A stretch of 64,000 nt of DNA from positions 124,001-188,000 of the forward strand of contig NZ_VFES01000006.1 of the NCBI RefSeq assembly GCF_007858185.1, written 5' to 3'. Position 1 is the first letter of the stretch; the number at the start of each line of letters is the position of its first letter. This document shows positions 51,132 to 60,098 of the stretch, in pieces. The notes beneath the pieces were generated by a model. The model worked only from the letters and a program-made list of their open reading frames with translations, searched no databases and had not been told where the DNA came from. The position numbers and the translations under genes are program-made. The stretch comes from Pseudomonas grimontii (lineage in GTDB: Bacteria; Pseudomonadota; Gammaproteobacteria; Pseudomonadales; Pseudomonadaceae).

Positions 51132-52388
51132 TCAACGCACCACCTCGAACGCCGTGTATTGATACGCCGAGCGCATTTTGCTCGACGTCGTCTCCAGCGT
51201 CAGGGCAATGCCCAGGTCTTCGATAAAGGCGCGCGAGGTCTTGTAGTCACCCTGTTCGCACTCAAGCTTGATGGCGTCGCCGGTCAACGAGGCAAACACC
51301 TGTCGGGCCGGGAAGCGCTGGCCGACTTTGCAGCTCACGGAGGTCTCGAGCGGGGTATCGGTCGGTTTGCCAGGTACGTTCGCCATATGCAGGTTGGCGC
51401 TCAGCGTCTGGCCTGGCGTCCAACTGCTCGGAATATTCAGCTCGGCTTCGCGGGTCAGCAGCACCTGGCCATCGCCCACGCCATTCATCTTCGACTTCAA
51501 CTGAATCAGGTCCGCCTGCACCAGGCGCTCGACATGGAAGGTGTCGCTGTAGACCTCGTTCTTGTTCAGCAAGCCACCCACCGCCGTGAAGGTCACCGTG
51601 GTGGGGGTGTCGTTGCTGCCATCGCTTTTTTTCGACAGGTAGGTGTAGCTCAACGTCTTGAACTTCGGCTGCAGCAGGGCCGAGTCGAGGCGCTGGAGCA
51701 CGCTGGCGGGTACGGCGACGTCGTTGATGCTCGGCTCTACGACGGTGCGCGGGTAGTCCACCGGCGCGATGTCCGGACGCAACCAGGCCAGCAGCGCCGC
51801 ATCGACACCGCCCTGCAACGAACAACTGATGCGCGACTGCGTGCCGTCGGTGCCTTCCGGCTCTACCAGCAGCACGCGCTCGACCTCACGGGTGCCCGGC
51901 GCGACGCCTGGCCGTGGCTTGATGGCCTGCCAGCGGTCGTCGACCTTGAGTTCACTGCGGATGTAGGCGTTGTCGCCTTTTTGCAGGCGAGCAGGTTGGT
52001 CGAGCAGCGGAGCAAGGCGTTGGGCAACCTCGTCGATATTGCCTTGCACAACAAAGCCCCAGTAATAGTAGAGCCCCAGATTGCCGAGGTCGGTGGCCTC
52101 GTCGGCGTACGACAATAGCTTCAAGCCCGCGATGGGCGGCGCGCTGACCGGCACCGCATTGGCCTTGCGGTCTGCGCGGTTGACCACTGCGATCCACGAG
52201 AAATCCTTTTCCTGCTTGAGCGGTGCGTAGGCCTGCCAGGCGTCGCGGTGGCTGTTCAGGCTGCTGAAGAATGTCGCGTCGCAGCGGGTGAAGGCCTTGA
52301 GCGTATCGGTCAGCGCGGCGTCGTCGGCGTGGGCGATGGACGGCAGCAGCGCAGAAGCGAAGAGTAGGGCGGCGGTGGGCAACTTCAT
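51132..52388 (-). CDS. Exported protein, paralogue of the 56548 gene with an added C-domain
   Basis: A 418-residue periplasmic protein with a signal peptide (MKLPTAALLFASALLPSIAH). The N-terminal half (LKAFTRCDATFFSSLNSHR, GLYYYWGFVVQGNIDEVAQR, RISCSLQGGVDAALLAWLRP) parallels the 223-residue protein at 56548 (FSRCDAHFFESLRDAR, NFLFWGFVADGSPQEVAAK, VFCSLQGTVTAPLLQVYRP). A second domain of about 200 residues, beta-rich with two Cys (VSCKVGQR, LECEQGDY), is unique to this one. No function known. Confidence 0.65.
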   Translation of the reverse strand: MKLPTAALLFASALLPSIAHADDAALTDTLKAFTRCDATFFSSLNSHRDAWQAYAPLKQEKDFSWIAVVNRADRKANAVPVSAPPIAGLKLLSYADEATDLGNLGLYYYWGFVVQGNIDEVAQRLAPLLDQPARLQKGDNAYIRSELKVDDRWQAIKPRPGVAPGTREVERVLLVEPEGTDGTQSRISCSLQGGVDAALLAWLRPDIAPVDYPRTVVEPSINDVAVPASVLQRLDSALLQPKFKTLSYTYLSKKSDGSNDTPTTVTFTAVGGLLNKNEVYSDTFHVERLVQADLIQLKSKMNGVGDGQVLLTREAELNIPSSWTPGQTLSANLHMANVPGKPTDTPLETSVSCKVGQRFPARQVFASLTGDAIKLECEQGDYKTSRAFIEDLGIALTLETTSSKMRSAYQYTAFEVVR

Positions 52389-52490
52389 CGAGCGGGATGT
52401 CCGTATCGGGGGCGGGAGCTGAGCATTATCCAGAAATTACCCGCCAAAGGCTCGGTTCAATGACCGAGCCCTATGACGCCCGCGAATCTT

Positions 52491-52871
52491 TCAGATCCAC
52501 AGATCGTTTGTTGCCGTGCGTTCACCGCCTTCATGGCCGGTATTCAAGATGCCCCGAGGCTCAATCATCATCAGCTTCGCCTCACCCTCGGCGGCGGTCC
52601 GATGTTCAACGCCACGCGGGACCACATACAATTCGCCCGCCGCCACAGACACCGGGCCTTCCGGCAGATCGATACGCAGTGTCCCTTCCAGCACCAGGAA
52701 CGCTTCGTCGGTTTCCGGGTGTGAATGCCAGATGAACTCTCCTTCGATGCGCACCACCTTGAACTGGTAGTCGTTCATTTCGGCGACGACCCTGGGGCTC
52801 CACTGCTCGTTGATGAGCGACGCCTTTTGCGCGAGGTTTACCGGTTGTGCCGGGTGCTGTGACGTAGCCAT
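52491..52871 (-). CDS. Small cupin-domain protein
   Basis: A 126-residue cytoplasmic protein from the ATG at 52871. The cupin motif IWHSHPETDEAFLVLEGTLR followed by VVPRGVEHRT supplies the metal-binding His, Glu and His. It is the single-cupin type often linked to sugar or stress functions; substrate and partner unknown. The nearest neighbours are the exported protein downstream and a frameshifted hypothetical. Confidence 0.8.
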   Translation of the reverse strand: MATSQHPAQPVNLAQKASLINEQWSPRVVAEMNDYQFKVVRIEGEFIWHSHPETDEAFLVLEGTLRIDLPEGPVSVAAGELYVVPRGVEHRTAAEGEAKLMMIEPRGILNTGHEGGERTATNDLWI

Positions 52872-53013
52872 GATCCATCCTCTGGTAGGTAAGAGGACCA
52901 GACTATCGAGGCAACGAAGCGCTTGGCTTGTACGATCCTGCACGTTGGCCGCTTAAAGCTCGGCCCTTTGCCGTCGATAACCTGTATGAACCCGCCAATC
53001 AAGGATCGATAAA

Positions 53014-53735
53014 ATGGCTCTTTCCGTTAGCGCTGCCTATCTCCCGCCGGCCAACACCAGCCTTACACCTTCCGACCAGAAGCTCGTGGCCCGGCCACTG
53101 ACAGATGCCGCGAAAGAAGCGGTGGCGAATACCGCCCCGGCGGCCGTCTACCATCCCAGTGGCTCAGCAAGCACTACATTGGAGCCGCTGGAGGTGGTCG
53201 ACACCTGGGTCGGTCGGACCCAGTCGCCAGACCACCCTCGGCTCGTCGAAATTTCCACCGGCGCGCTCAATACGCTGAAGGCCTCCTTCAAGGCATTCGA
53301 GTCAGCGCTGTCGACCACCGCTCCCGACTTGGCCGGCAAAAAATACGGCTTCACCGTCGAGGCCGATGGCCGCCTGAAAGTGCTGGATTCGGCCAGTCAG
53401 CTCAGCAGCTCGGATACCCAGCGGCTGACGGATTTGCTCAATCAATCCCTTGGCCTGAAAACCGCAGCCGTTGCCTACCGCACGCCGCCATCGACACGGT
53501 GGACGCCGATTCGGTCTGGTCGGGCCTGGGCTTTTACAGCCTGACTAACGAAAACTTTGCCAAGACCATTGATCTGGCGCCGCTCTTAAGAGACTTCGAC
53601 CCGTCTGACTTCAAAGGGTCCAGGGATCGGATTTTTATTAATCAACTGGCCTCCAAAGGCGAGCTGGCGACGCAAGAGACGGAAGCGGCGATGTATGAGC
53701 GGCGTGGAGTGCAGCGGTTCAGTGCGCAGGCCTGA
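53014..53735 (+). pseudogene. Frameshifted hypothetical protein
   Basis: The first frame from ATG 53014 (AAGGAT upstream) gives 160 normal-looking residues (MALSVSAAYLPPANTSLTPS ... LTDLLNQSLGLKTAAVAYRT). The sequence AIDTVDADSVWSGLGFYSLT, continuing FAKTIDLAPLLRDFDPSDF to a stop at 53735, is then in another frame, switching near 53480-53490. The combined protein would be about 240 residues. I recognise no family, though the start resembles small Pseudomonas proteins of unknown function. Confidence 0.55.
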
Positions 53736-53773
53736 CCTACTGTGTGGGGTAAAAATGAAGCCGTGCAGGCTGT

Positions 53774-54193
53774 TCAACCCCGCCTGCGCGATTCAATCCC
53801 TGCAAAAATCAGCATGCCCGCCACCATCGCCAGCGTGAACACCACCACCTGCCATTGCCCCGTCAACAGCAATGCCACTGCCGGCCCGGGACACAGCCCC
53901 GCAATCGCCCAGCCCATGCCGAACACCAGGCTGCCCAGCACGAGGCGGCGGTCGATGGTGCGTTGCGTCGGCATCTGGATCGGCGCGCCCAGCAGCGAGA
54001 CCTGGCGATTCCTTACCAAGTAAAAGGGCACGCTGCTCACCGCCAGGGCGCCGAGCATCACCAAGGCCAATGAAGGGTCCCAATCGCCGGCGAGGTCGAG
54101 GAACGCGAGCACTTTCGCCGGGTTGGTCATGCCGCTGAGGTGCAGTCCCAGGCCGAAGATCAAACCGGTCATCAGTGCAGTGAGTTTGCGCAT
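53774..54193 (-). CDS. DUF6691/YeeE-type half-transporter, second gene
   Basis: A 139-residue inner-membrane protein from the ATG at 54193, four helices (LTALMTGLIFGLGLHLSGMT, VMLGALAVSSVPFYLV, RLVLGSLVFGMGWAIAGLC, VVVFTLAMVAGMLIFAGI). It starts 2 bases after the stop of the 54196 gene and the two form the split YeeE/YedE pair (PmpA/PmpB-like). The Cys in GLCPGP is the conserved thiol of this half. It probably imports a sulfur compound or sulfite. Confidence 0.75.
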   Translation of the reverse strand: MRKLTALMTGLIFGLGLHLSGMTNPAKVLAFLDLAGDWDPSLALVMLGALAVSSVPFYLVRNRQVSLLGAPIQMPTQRTIDRRLVLGSLVFGMGWAIAGLCPGPAVALLLTGQWQVVVFTLAMVAGMLIFAGIESRRRG

Positions 54194-54195
54194 GC

Positions 54196-54627
54196 TCAGG
54201 CTCCCAGCAGGTGGCGGATGAAGTAGACAGCGGCGAACCCGCTGCCCATGAAACAGCCGACCGCGACCAGCGAGCGCAGCGACCACCGCGACAGCCCGCA
54301 GATGCCATGCCCGCTGGTGCAACCCGCGCCATACCGCGTGCCGATCCCTACCAGCAGCCCTGCCAGCACCAGCCCGTAGCCACTGACCTGGAACGATGAC
54401 TCAGGCAGCTTGGCGAACAGTGACCAGATCCAGGGTGAGACCAGCAGCCCGATCACAAACAGCAGTTTCTCCCCGCGCCCCTCGCCGTGCCTGGAGAGCA
54501 GGCTGCCAAGCAGGCCGCTGATCCCGGCGATGCGGCCGTTGAGCAGGATGAACAGGCCGGCGGACAAGCCGATCAGAGCGCCGCCGAGCAGGGCGGTCCA
54601 TGGGGTGAAGTGGGTGGAGAGGGTCAT
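54196..54627 (-). CDS. YeeE/YedE-type half-transporter, first gene
   Basis: A 143-residue inner-membrane protein from the ATG at 54627. Four helices; the thiol motif GTRYGAGCTSGHGICGLSRW has two Cys in the conserved GCTSGHGICG block, the pore motif of YeeE/YedE. Together with the 54193 gene it makes a heteromeric sulfur-compound transporter, distinct from the single-chain version at 23602. No regulator is adjacent. Confidence 0.75.
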   Translation of the reverse strand: MTLSTHFTPWTALLGGALIGLSAGLFILLNGRIAGISGLLGSLLSRHGEGRGEKLLFVIGLLVSPWIWSLFAKLPESSFQVSGYGLVLAGLLVGIGTRYGAGCTSGHGICGLSRWSLRSLVAVGCFMGSGFAAVYFIRHLLGA

Positions 54628-54706
54628 GGTGGGGCCTGGGTGTGTGGGGACTACGTGCATCGATAGCATAGTCTTATCCACATACCCAATGAGTGAAGAG
54701 GCGTAC

Positions 54707-55078
54707 TCATACTTTGGTCGTATGCACCTTGGCCAGGCGCAGGCGCCAATCGCCGTCATGGCGCAGGCGGCATTCTTCTTCGGAGTCGAAGTGTACGCAG
54801 CGTTCCATGGACGCGCCGTGCACGTCGGCGTCGTGCAGTGCGGCGGCGGTCAGCTCACGCATGCGTTGATCGGCCCCGGTTGAGAGGGCGTGTTCCTTGC
54901 TGGCGCGGCTGTCGAACACCCAGATCACGCGCAGGCTTTGGGGGAAGGTGGTGTAGTCGACGGTGTGGGTCAGCCAGTCGAAGCCGGGGATTTCAGTTTT
55001 GGCGGTTTCGCAGGCGTCGATGAGGGTGGCGATGAGGCGACGTTCGAGGCGGGCGGTTTCGCGGTTGGTCAGCGGCAT
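54707..55078 (-). CDS. Uncharacterised protein
   Basis: A 123-residue soluble protein (LERRLIATLIDACETAKTEI, PGFDWLTHTVDYTTFPQSLR, VIWVFDSRASKEHAL). The alternating pattern suggests a small alpha/beta fold with a Trp/Asp-rich core. I have seen similar lone proteins in Pseudomonas but cannot name a family. It ends close to the divergent side of the half-transporter pair; no ribosome site is clear. Confidence 0.55.
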   Translation of the reverse strand: MPLTNRETARLERRLIATLIDACETAKTEIPGFDWLTHTVDYTTFPQSLRVIWVFDSRASKEHALSTGADQRMRELTAAALHDADVHGASMERCVHFDSEEECRLRHDGDWRLRLAKVHTTKV

Positions 55079-55185
55079 GGAGATCCTGCAAGGGCCAAAC
55101 GCCCAAGATTAGCAGTGCGCGCGCTGAGTTGGCAGGCCCAGCCTGCCGTTTCTCGCTTGGAGTATCACCTCACAGCGAAGATCGA

Positions 55186-55662
55186 TCACGGTACTTCGGT
55201 GAATATTGTGAATTGGCAACCGTGCACCGAATCTGCTCGGCAGAAGTCGTCTGCCGTCCAATTAGGGCCTACTGCGCGAGGTCGTACAGGGAAGCGCTGA
55301 GACATTCTCAAAAACGCAAACTGCTCCGGCCCTTCGTAGTCACAGGCTACGAAATAATATTCGGGCTCGCCTTTGCTTTGTGCAGTGCGAATAGCGGCCG
55401 ACTCGAATTTCATTCCTTTGAGGTAGTGCTCTTGTGCATAGGGGTTCTCACCTCTCCAGCCGCTGCCGGGCGAGATGGCGGTGTAGCTATAGCCGTCTTC
55501 CGCTTTGGTCTGCTGGATGCTTCCAATGCCCGGGCACATGCTGCCGGCCGTGTTGGTATTAGAACTCGATGTACAGGCTGCAAGGCTGACCAGTACCGCA
55601 GAGCACAGCAAAATCATCGATGCGGCGCGAATGGGCAGTAGGCTCGAACTGGAGATGTGCAT
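55186..55662 (-). CDS. Lipoprotein, DUF3757-like
   Basis: A 158-residue lipoprotein from the ATG at 55662 with GAGGAA upstream. Signal peptide with lipobox LVSLAAC gives a lipidated Cys. The mature part MCPGIGSIQQTKAEDGYSYT, then GMKFESAAIRTAQSKGEPEY and FVACDYEGPEQF, CRADSVHGCQF has paired Cys and resembles DUF3757. Probably an outer- or inner-membrane lipoprotein of unknown role. Confidence 0.6.
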   Translation of the reverse strand: MHISSSSLLPIRAASMILLCSAVLVSLAACTSSSNTNTAGSMCPGIGSIQQTKAEDGYSYTAISPGSGWRGENPYAQEHYLKGMKFESAAIRTAQSKGEPEYYFVACDYEGPEQFAFLRMSQRFPVRPRAVGPNWTADDFCRADSVHGCQFTIFTEVP

Positions 55663-55906
55663 GGTGAATTCCTCGGCTGAGTAGTCTTTACTCTGAACGG
55701 TGACAGCCGGGGCGGATACTGTGAATGTTGACAGGTCGGCAGATGGATTCGGAATAACGGCGCGCTTCAATCGCAGCAGGCTGAATCTGTGAGAGGCTCA
55801 TGCGGTGTGTGTAGACAGTGAGAAAAGGTTCAAGCTGCGGATGCGATCAGTTGACGCGGTTGTGGCTCGACGTCATGTTTGAACCGCCATGTTCAGAGCG
55901 CAAAAT

Positions 55907-56389
55907 ATGCCTGTCACCCTCAATCAAAATTCCCCGGTGGTCCTGGTCCCAACTCAACAAAGCGACTTGGACGATCTTGTCGCCCTTCGAATTGAAGCCA
56001 TGCGTGAAAGTCTGGAGCGCGTCGGGCGATTCGACCCTGCACGCGCTCGCGAGCGGTTTGTCAGCGGCTTTGAGGCCCGCGACACACGTTACATTGAGGT
56101 GTCTGGAGAGAGGGTGGGTTTTGTAGCCGTTCAGCGTCATCCGAATGAATTCCTGCTCGACCACTTATATGTGAGGCCGAGCGCGCAAGGATCGGGGATC
56201 GGCGCGGCAGTGCTCATTCAGGTTTTCCAAGAGGCGGATAACGCTGCACTCCCTATTAAAGTGGGGGCTCTTAAAGAAAGCGCGTCGAATCGCTTTTATA
56301 CCCGCCACGGCTTCCAATTCGTCGAAAGCAGTGAGTTCGACAATTATTATGTTCGCCCGCACAGGGCGGTGGCGGGGCCGGCGGGCTAG
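55907..56389 (+). CDS. GNAT-family acetyltransferase
   Basis: A 160-residue cytoplasmic enzyme. Acetyl-CoA-binding motif A is LYVRPSAQGSGIGAAVLIQV (about 93-112), followed by NRFYTRHGFQFVESSE, the typical motif B. Position 55907 (MPVTLNQNS) or the upstream ATG at 55889 could be the start; neither has a good ribosome site. Substrate unknown; the gene stands alone. Confidence 0.75.
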   Translation: MPVTLNQNSPVVLVPTQQSDLDDLVALRIEAMRESLERVGRFDPARARERFVSGFEARDTRYIEVSGERVGFVAVQRHPNEFLLDHLYVRPSAQGSGIGAAVLIQVFQEADNAALPIKVGALKESASNRFYTRHGFQFVESSEFDNYYVRPHRAVAGPAG

Positions 56390-56547
56390 TTGGATGGCGC
56401 GTGCGTGGAGACGCCGGGGTCTGACATTCGCGCCATGCCTGCGTTCAGCCAAAACATGAGAAGCTGGATTTCTCCCGCAAGCCTGTATTGCTAAAGTTCT
56501 CAACTCACCGGCCGACAGCTTTTGTTTCCACTTCACGGATGATTTTA

Positions 56548-57219
56548 ATGTTCCGCTCTCTTTTTTCCGGCGTTGCTTTGCTCGCCTTCGGCGCCGTCTG
56601 CACAGCCCAGGCCCAGACCGTCACCACGCCTGAACAACTGCTGACGGAGTTCTCTCGTTGCGATGCGCATTTCTTCGAGAGCCTGCGCGACGCCCGTCTG
56701 CCAGCAGGCACCTTGCGCCTGAGTGACTACGGCTCGGTCAAGGCACCGACCATCATGAGTCCGCTGCAGGAAGGTGGCACTTACCAACACTTCGAAACGC
56801 CCCTGATCGTTAACGGCGTGCGTATGGTCGGCTATTACAACCAGGCCCAAACCATCAAGGACGTCGGCAATTTTCTGTTCTGGGGTTTTGTAGCCGATGG
56901 CTCGCCGCAAGAGGTGGCCGCAAAGCTCAAGCCACTGATCGTTGATAACACACGCTTTGTCAGTCAGGGCAAAGCCATTACTCGCGCCGAAATTCGCCGT
57001 GTCGGTGACCCGATCGGCCAATGGCGCACCGAAGGGCTGACCGGCCCTGGCGTCGCTACGCCGTTTGGTTTCGTAGACCGCGTGCTGATGGTCGACGCGG
57101 GCGACACGTCACCGTCGCTCGTGGGACACACCACCGTGTTCTGCTCGCTGCAAGGCACCGTGACCGCGCCGCTGTTGCAGGTCTATCGCCCTGACCTCAA
57201 CGCTCATCTGCTTGACTGA
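56548..57219 (+). CDS. Exported protein, short paralogue of the 51132 gene
   Basis: A 223-residue exported protein with signal peptide (MFRSLFSGVALLAFGAVCTA). It shares FSRCDAHFFESLRDAR, NFLFWGFVADGSPQEVAAK and VFCSLQGTVTAPLLQVYRP with the N-terminal half of the 51132 protein, including the two Cys likely to form a disulfide. It lacks the C-terminal second domain. The ATG at 56548 is the best of two close in-frame starts (also 56539). It is followed after 14 bases by a TPR lipoprotein, suggesting an envelope complex. Confidence 0.65.
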   Translation: MFRSLFSGVALLAFGAVCTAQAQTVTTPEQLLTEFSRCDAHFFESLRDARLPAGTLRLSDYGSVKAPTIMSPLQEGGTYQHFETPLIVNGVRMVGYYNQAQTIKDVGNFLFWGFVADGSPQEVAAKLKPLIVDNTRFVSQGKAITRAEIRRVGDPIGQWRTEGLTGPGVATPFGFVDRVLMVDAGDTSPSLVGHTTVFCSLQGTVTAPLLQVYRPDLNAHLLD

Positions 57220-57233
57220 CAAGGATGCTTATC

Positions 57234-57920
57234 ATGAAGACTCGCTGGCTCGCACTGATTGCCTGCTCCGTCATCCTCACAGGTTGTGCAGGGATGCAGA
57301 ACCCGCAAAAAGCCAACCTTGCCCACTGCGCTAATCAGTTGAAGGCATCCAAAGCCGAAAACTACCCTCTGGTGCTGCAGGAAGGTGATCTGTGCCTGCA
57401 GAAAGCTACGCTGCCTGCCTCGCTGCATAGTTTGATCTATGCGGTGCAGGCCGACGCCTACCTCAACCTCAAGCGCTTTCCCGAAGCCTTGGCCGCCAAG
57501 GAGAAATCCATGCAACTGTTGGTCAAGCCTGAGCCGCGCGCCTACCTGGACTTGAGCGCCATGTATCGCGCCGCTGGTAACCCGAAAAAAGCCCTTGAGC
57601 TCGTGCAGTACAACCTTGACAACGGCATGGGAGAAGCAGGAAAGGGGACCGGCTTCAATATGCCGACCTACTATCATCTTGGCCTCGCACTGACAGACCT
57701 GGGTCAGTACCGGGAGGCCGCTGAAGCATTCAGTACCGGCCTTCAGCGTCAGCCGGACTATGCCTGGGCCTATTACGCGCGCGGGATCGCGTACGACCAT
57801 TTGGGCAACAGGGAAGACGCCAAGGCCGACTTCATGAAGTTCTCGCAGATGGTCAACAAGAAGTACGTGCAGGCGGAGCACAAGGCCAAGCTCGCCGAAT
57901 ACAAGGTTTCCTTGCCGTAA
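57234..57920 (+). CDS. TPR-repeat lipoprotein
   Basis: A 228-residue lipoprotein from the ATG at 57234, AAGGA 8 bases upstream. Lipobox SVILTGC. Three to four TPR-like helical hairpins follow: LPASLHSLIYAVQADAYLNL, ALAAKEKSMQLLVKPEPRAY, GLALTDLGQYREAAEAFSTG, YARGIAYDHLGNREDAKADF. It is expected to act as a scaffold or partner in the envelope, probably with the exported protein 14 bases upstream. Confidence 0.7.
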   Translation: MKTRWLALIACSVILTGCAGMQNPQKANLAHCANQLKASKAENYPLVLQEGDLCLQKATLPASLHSLIYAVQADAYLNLKRFPEALAAKEKSMQLLVKPEPRAYLDLSAMYRAAGNPKKALELVQYNLDNGMGEAGKGTGFNMPTYYHLGLALTDLGQYREAAEAFSTGLQRQPDYAWAYYARGIAYDHLGNREDAKADFMKFSQMVNKKYVQAEHKAKLAEYKVSLP

Positions 57921-58033
57921 TTGGAGCACCTGCTGAGGGGGCACGTTGTCTGGATAAGCCGGCGGGTTCAGACGCATGCGTAGGCAATTCGATCGTGAAG
58001 GCTTGGTTTGATATGTCGTTTACGTTCGTCTGC

Positions 58034-59203
58034 TTACTGCACGTTCGTTATATCTGCCAACAGTTGTTCGAGTCCTTCCGGAGTTGAATAGAGGTTTTCC
58101 AGCGCCGCAACCTCGGCCAGTTGGCTGGGTGAAAGGGCCTTTTCTTCGTGCTCAAGCTGTCCGCGCATGTCATCTTCATTTCTCGGTAGCTTGCGTTTCA
58201 ATGCTACGCGCAAAAGTCCGCATGCCTTGAGCTTGTTACGTTCGAAACCTCGGCCGGTGTCCATCTGCACAGCGAGGAGGGCGGTTGCAAACGCGTGTCC
58301 TTGCGCCGCAGCCTTGAGCAACCACCGGTTCGCTGTCGGGTAGTCGGCCGGTATTTCATCACCCTTGTTGTAGAGGTAGCCGAGAATGAACTGCGCATCG
58401 GCCCGACCTTGTTCGGCAGCACGGGTATACCACTGCACGGCGGCGGGTACATCCTTGGGTGTGCCGTTACCACTGAGCATCGCGAGGCCCATCATTTCGT
58501 AAGCTTTGGCATTGCCGGTCTCGGCCGCCTGAGCAAGTAGCTTGACCGAGCGCTCAAGATCGACCGGCGCGCCTCTGCCCTGTGCGTAAAGCGTTGCCAG
58601 CTGTATGAGTGACTCGGCATCTCCTTGAGCACTGCCCTTGCTTGCCCATGCGAACGCCTGCTGGTCGCTCGCCTCAACGCCGTCACCTCGGTAGTAAAGC
58701 CTCGCGAGGTCTCCTTGTGCTCTGGCATGTCCTTGTTCGGCGGCTTTTTGAAACCACATGGCTGCCAGGGAGAAACTCCTGGGTTGATCCTGGCCTGCAA
58801 TATTGGAAATACCCAGGAAATACTGGGCATCCGGGTTTCCATGCTCGGCCGACCGAGTGATCCACTCCAGGCCCTTGGAATGATTCACCGCTACGCCGCG
58901 CCCGTAGTAAGTGAAAAGGCCGGTTTTATACTCAGCGACAGGTTCGCCGTTTTCAGCAGCGCGCAAATACCACGCTGCAGCCTTGACCGGGTTTTTATCG
59001 ACCACCAGGCCTTCGTCATAGACCGCACCCATCAGCAGCGTGACGCTGTGCGGACTGCGCCATACGGTGATAGCGAACGTGATTAAAAGATAGGCCAGAT
59101 AGCCCAGGAGCAACGCAACCAAAGGAACGACAAACCGGCGCAATTTCGAATCCATTCGTGAGGTGTGGGTGAGCAGTGTAGCGATGCTCACGCGCCGGGG
59201 CAT
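58034..59203 (-). CDS. Membrane-anchored Sel1-like repeat protein
   Basis: A 389-residue protein from the ATG at 59203 with AAAGG 7 bases upstream. One membrane helix at about 24-46 (FVVPLVALLLGYLAYLLITF) anchors it, and about six Sel1-like repeats follow, each with an A-x-x-x-Y-x-G-x-G/GV pattern (GLFTYYGRGVAVNHSKGLEW, LYYRGDGVEASDQQAFAWAS, LATLYAQGRGAPVDLERSVK, MLSGNGTPKDVPAAVQWYTR, GYLYNKGDEIPADYPTANRW). Repeats of this kind bind other proteins in the periplasm. Its start overlaps the end of a small frameshifted gene (59188-59359). Confidence 0.75.
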   Translation of the reverse strand: MPRRVSIATLLTHTSRMDSKLRRFVVPLVALLLGYLAYLLITFAITVWRSPHSVTLLMGAVYDEGLVVDKNPVKAAAWYLRAAENGEPVAEYKTGLFTYYGRGVAVNHSKGLEWITRSAEHGNPDAQYFLGISNIAGQDQPRSFSLAAMWFQKAAEQGHARAQGDLARLYYRGDGVEASDQQAFAWASKGSAQGDAESLIQLATLYAQGRGAPVDLERSVKLLAQAAETGNAKAYEMMGLAMLSGNGTPKDVPAAVQWYTRAAEQGRADAQFILGYLYNKGDEIPADYPTANRWLLKAAAQGHAFATALLAVQMDTGRGFERNKLKACGLLRVALKRKLPRNEDDMRGQLEHEEKALSPSQLAEVAALENLYSTPEGLEQLLADITNVQ

Positions 59204-59359
59204 AGATGCCTTTCTACAACAGGTTTAACCGCGTTCGGCGCTGCGAACCAGCGGCGCATGTGCAGGCCCATGTAGGCGTTGATGGCGATGGTACATCGCG
59301 CCCAGCAGGGCAAATGCAGTGAAGGTCAGGATCGCTTTCGGCCAAAAGCAGCCATTCAT
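59188..59359 (-). pseudogene. Small membrane protein, apparent one-base frameshift
   Basis: The ATG at 59359 has AAGGG 6 bases upstream and begins MNGCFWPKAILTFTAFALLG. Removing one C near 59317 (TACCATC to TACATC) joins it to IAINAYMGLHMRRWFAAPNA and a stop at 59188, giving about 55 residues with one or two membrane helices. As it stands the frame ends in HRHQRLHGPAHAPLVR. The well-placed ribosome site argues for a real gene. It overlaps the start of the Sel1-like gene by 16 bases and was probably its operon partner. Confidence 0.5.
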
Positions 59360-59438
59360 AATCCCTTAAGGTATAGGGATGCTAACCTCGCTAGGCCAAA
59401 CTGAGGCAAGGCACCTGAGAGATTCCGGGGATCAAAAA

Positions 59439-59894
59439 ATGGAAGAAACACTCTCCTCTACATTTATGCGCACCAAAGGGAAGCCCATAAGTTTCAATGG
59501 AAAAACTGTCGTTGCGATCATGGAGATCAAGATCACAGAGCCCAGAACCGTCTTTTCAGTTCGTCGATTGGGTGCTACGAACGGTCGAGTGCAAGGATTG
59601 GCATTAAAGATGATGGGCGGGCAAATCGTCGTCGAAGGCTCTGGCAACGGCTGTCCCGAAATAGTTTTGTGGTCTGATACCAGTCCCGATGCTTTGGAGA
59701 TAGAAGTGTTTTCTAAAGGTGGAAACGTTCTAAAAATCTGGAACGTCTGGAAGAGCGCTTTTGGTATGAATGCATGGGTTGGCAATGCTGGAATTCACGT
59801 CCACGGGACCGATGGCACGATGACGTTGGAATGTAGCGACGGGGTGGGTGATGTCGACTTCTCCGATTATGTGGTTGTTGTGGAAAAACGATAA
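59439..59894 (+). CDS. Uncharacterised protein
   Basis: A 151-residue, mainly beta-strand protein (MEETLSSTFMRTKGKPISFN, TVVAIMEIKITEPRTVFSVR, FSKGGNVLKIWNVWKSAFGM). It lacks signal or membrane segments. GGGGATC lies 10 bases before the ATG at 59439; an in-frame ATG at 59379 is possible. AT-richer than its neighbours. Its size and strand pattern would suit an immunity or accessory protein, but I cannot assign a family. Confidence 0.5.
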   Translation: MEETLSSTFMRTKGKPISFNGKTVVAIMEIKITEPRTVFSVRRLGATNGRVQGLALKMMGGQIVVEGSGNGCPEIVLWSDTSPDALEIEVFSKGGNVLKIWNVWKSAFGMNAWVGNAGIHVHGTDGTMTLECSDGVGDVDFSDYVVVVEKR

Positions 59895-60098
59895 TGCACG
59901 GAGTTATGTCCGCTTAGGGTCGATTACCGCCTTTTGTAAATTGGAACACCGAAGAGGTTACTTGTAATACCTGGTCCGAAGATACGACGTTGGTCCAGAA
60001 TAAAGAATTCCAGCCATTGAGTTTCGCGTCGGCCTTGATCGTGACGATTTATGAGTGCTAATGCTGTAGCAAATGACAGGATTTAACGGGATTTCGTT

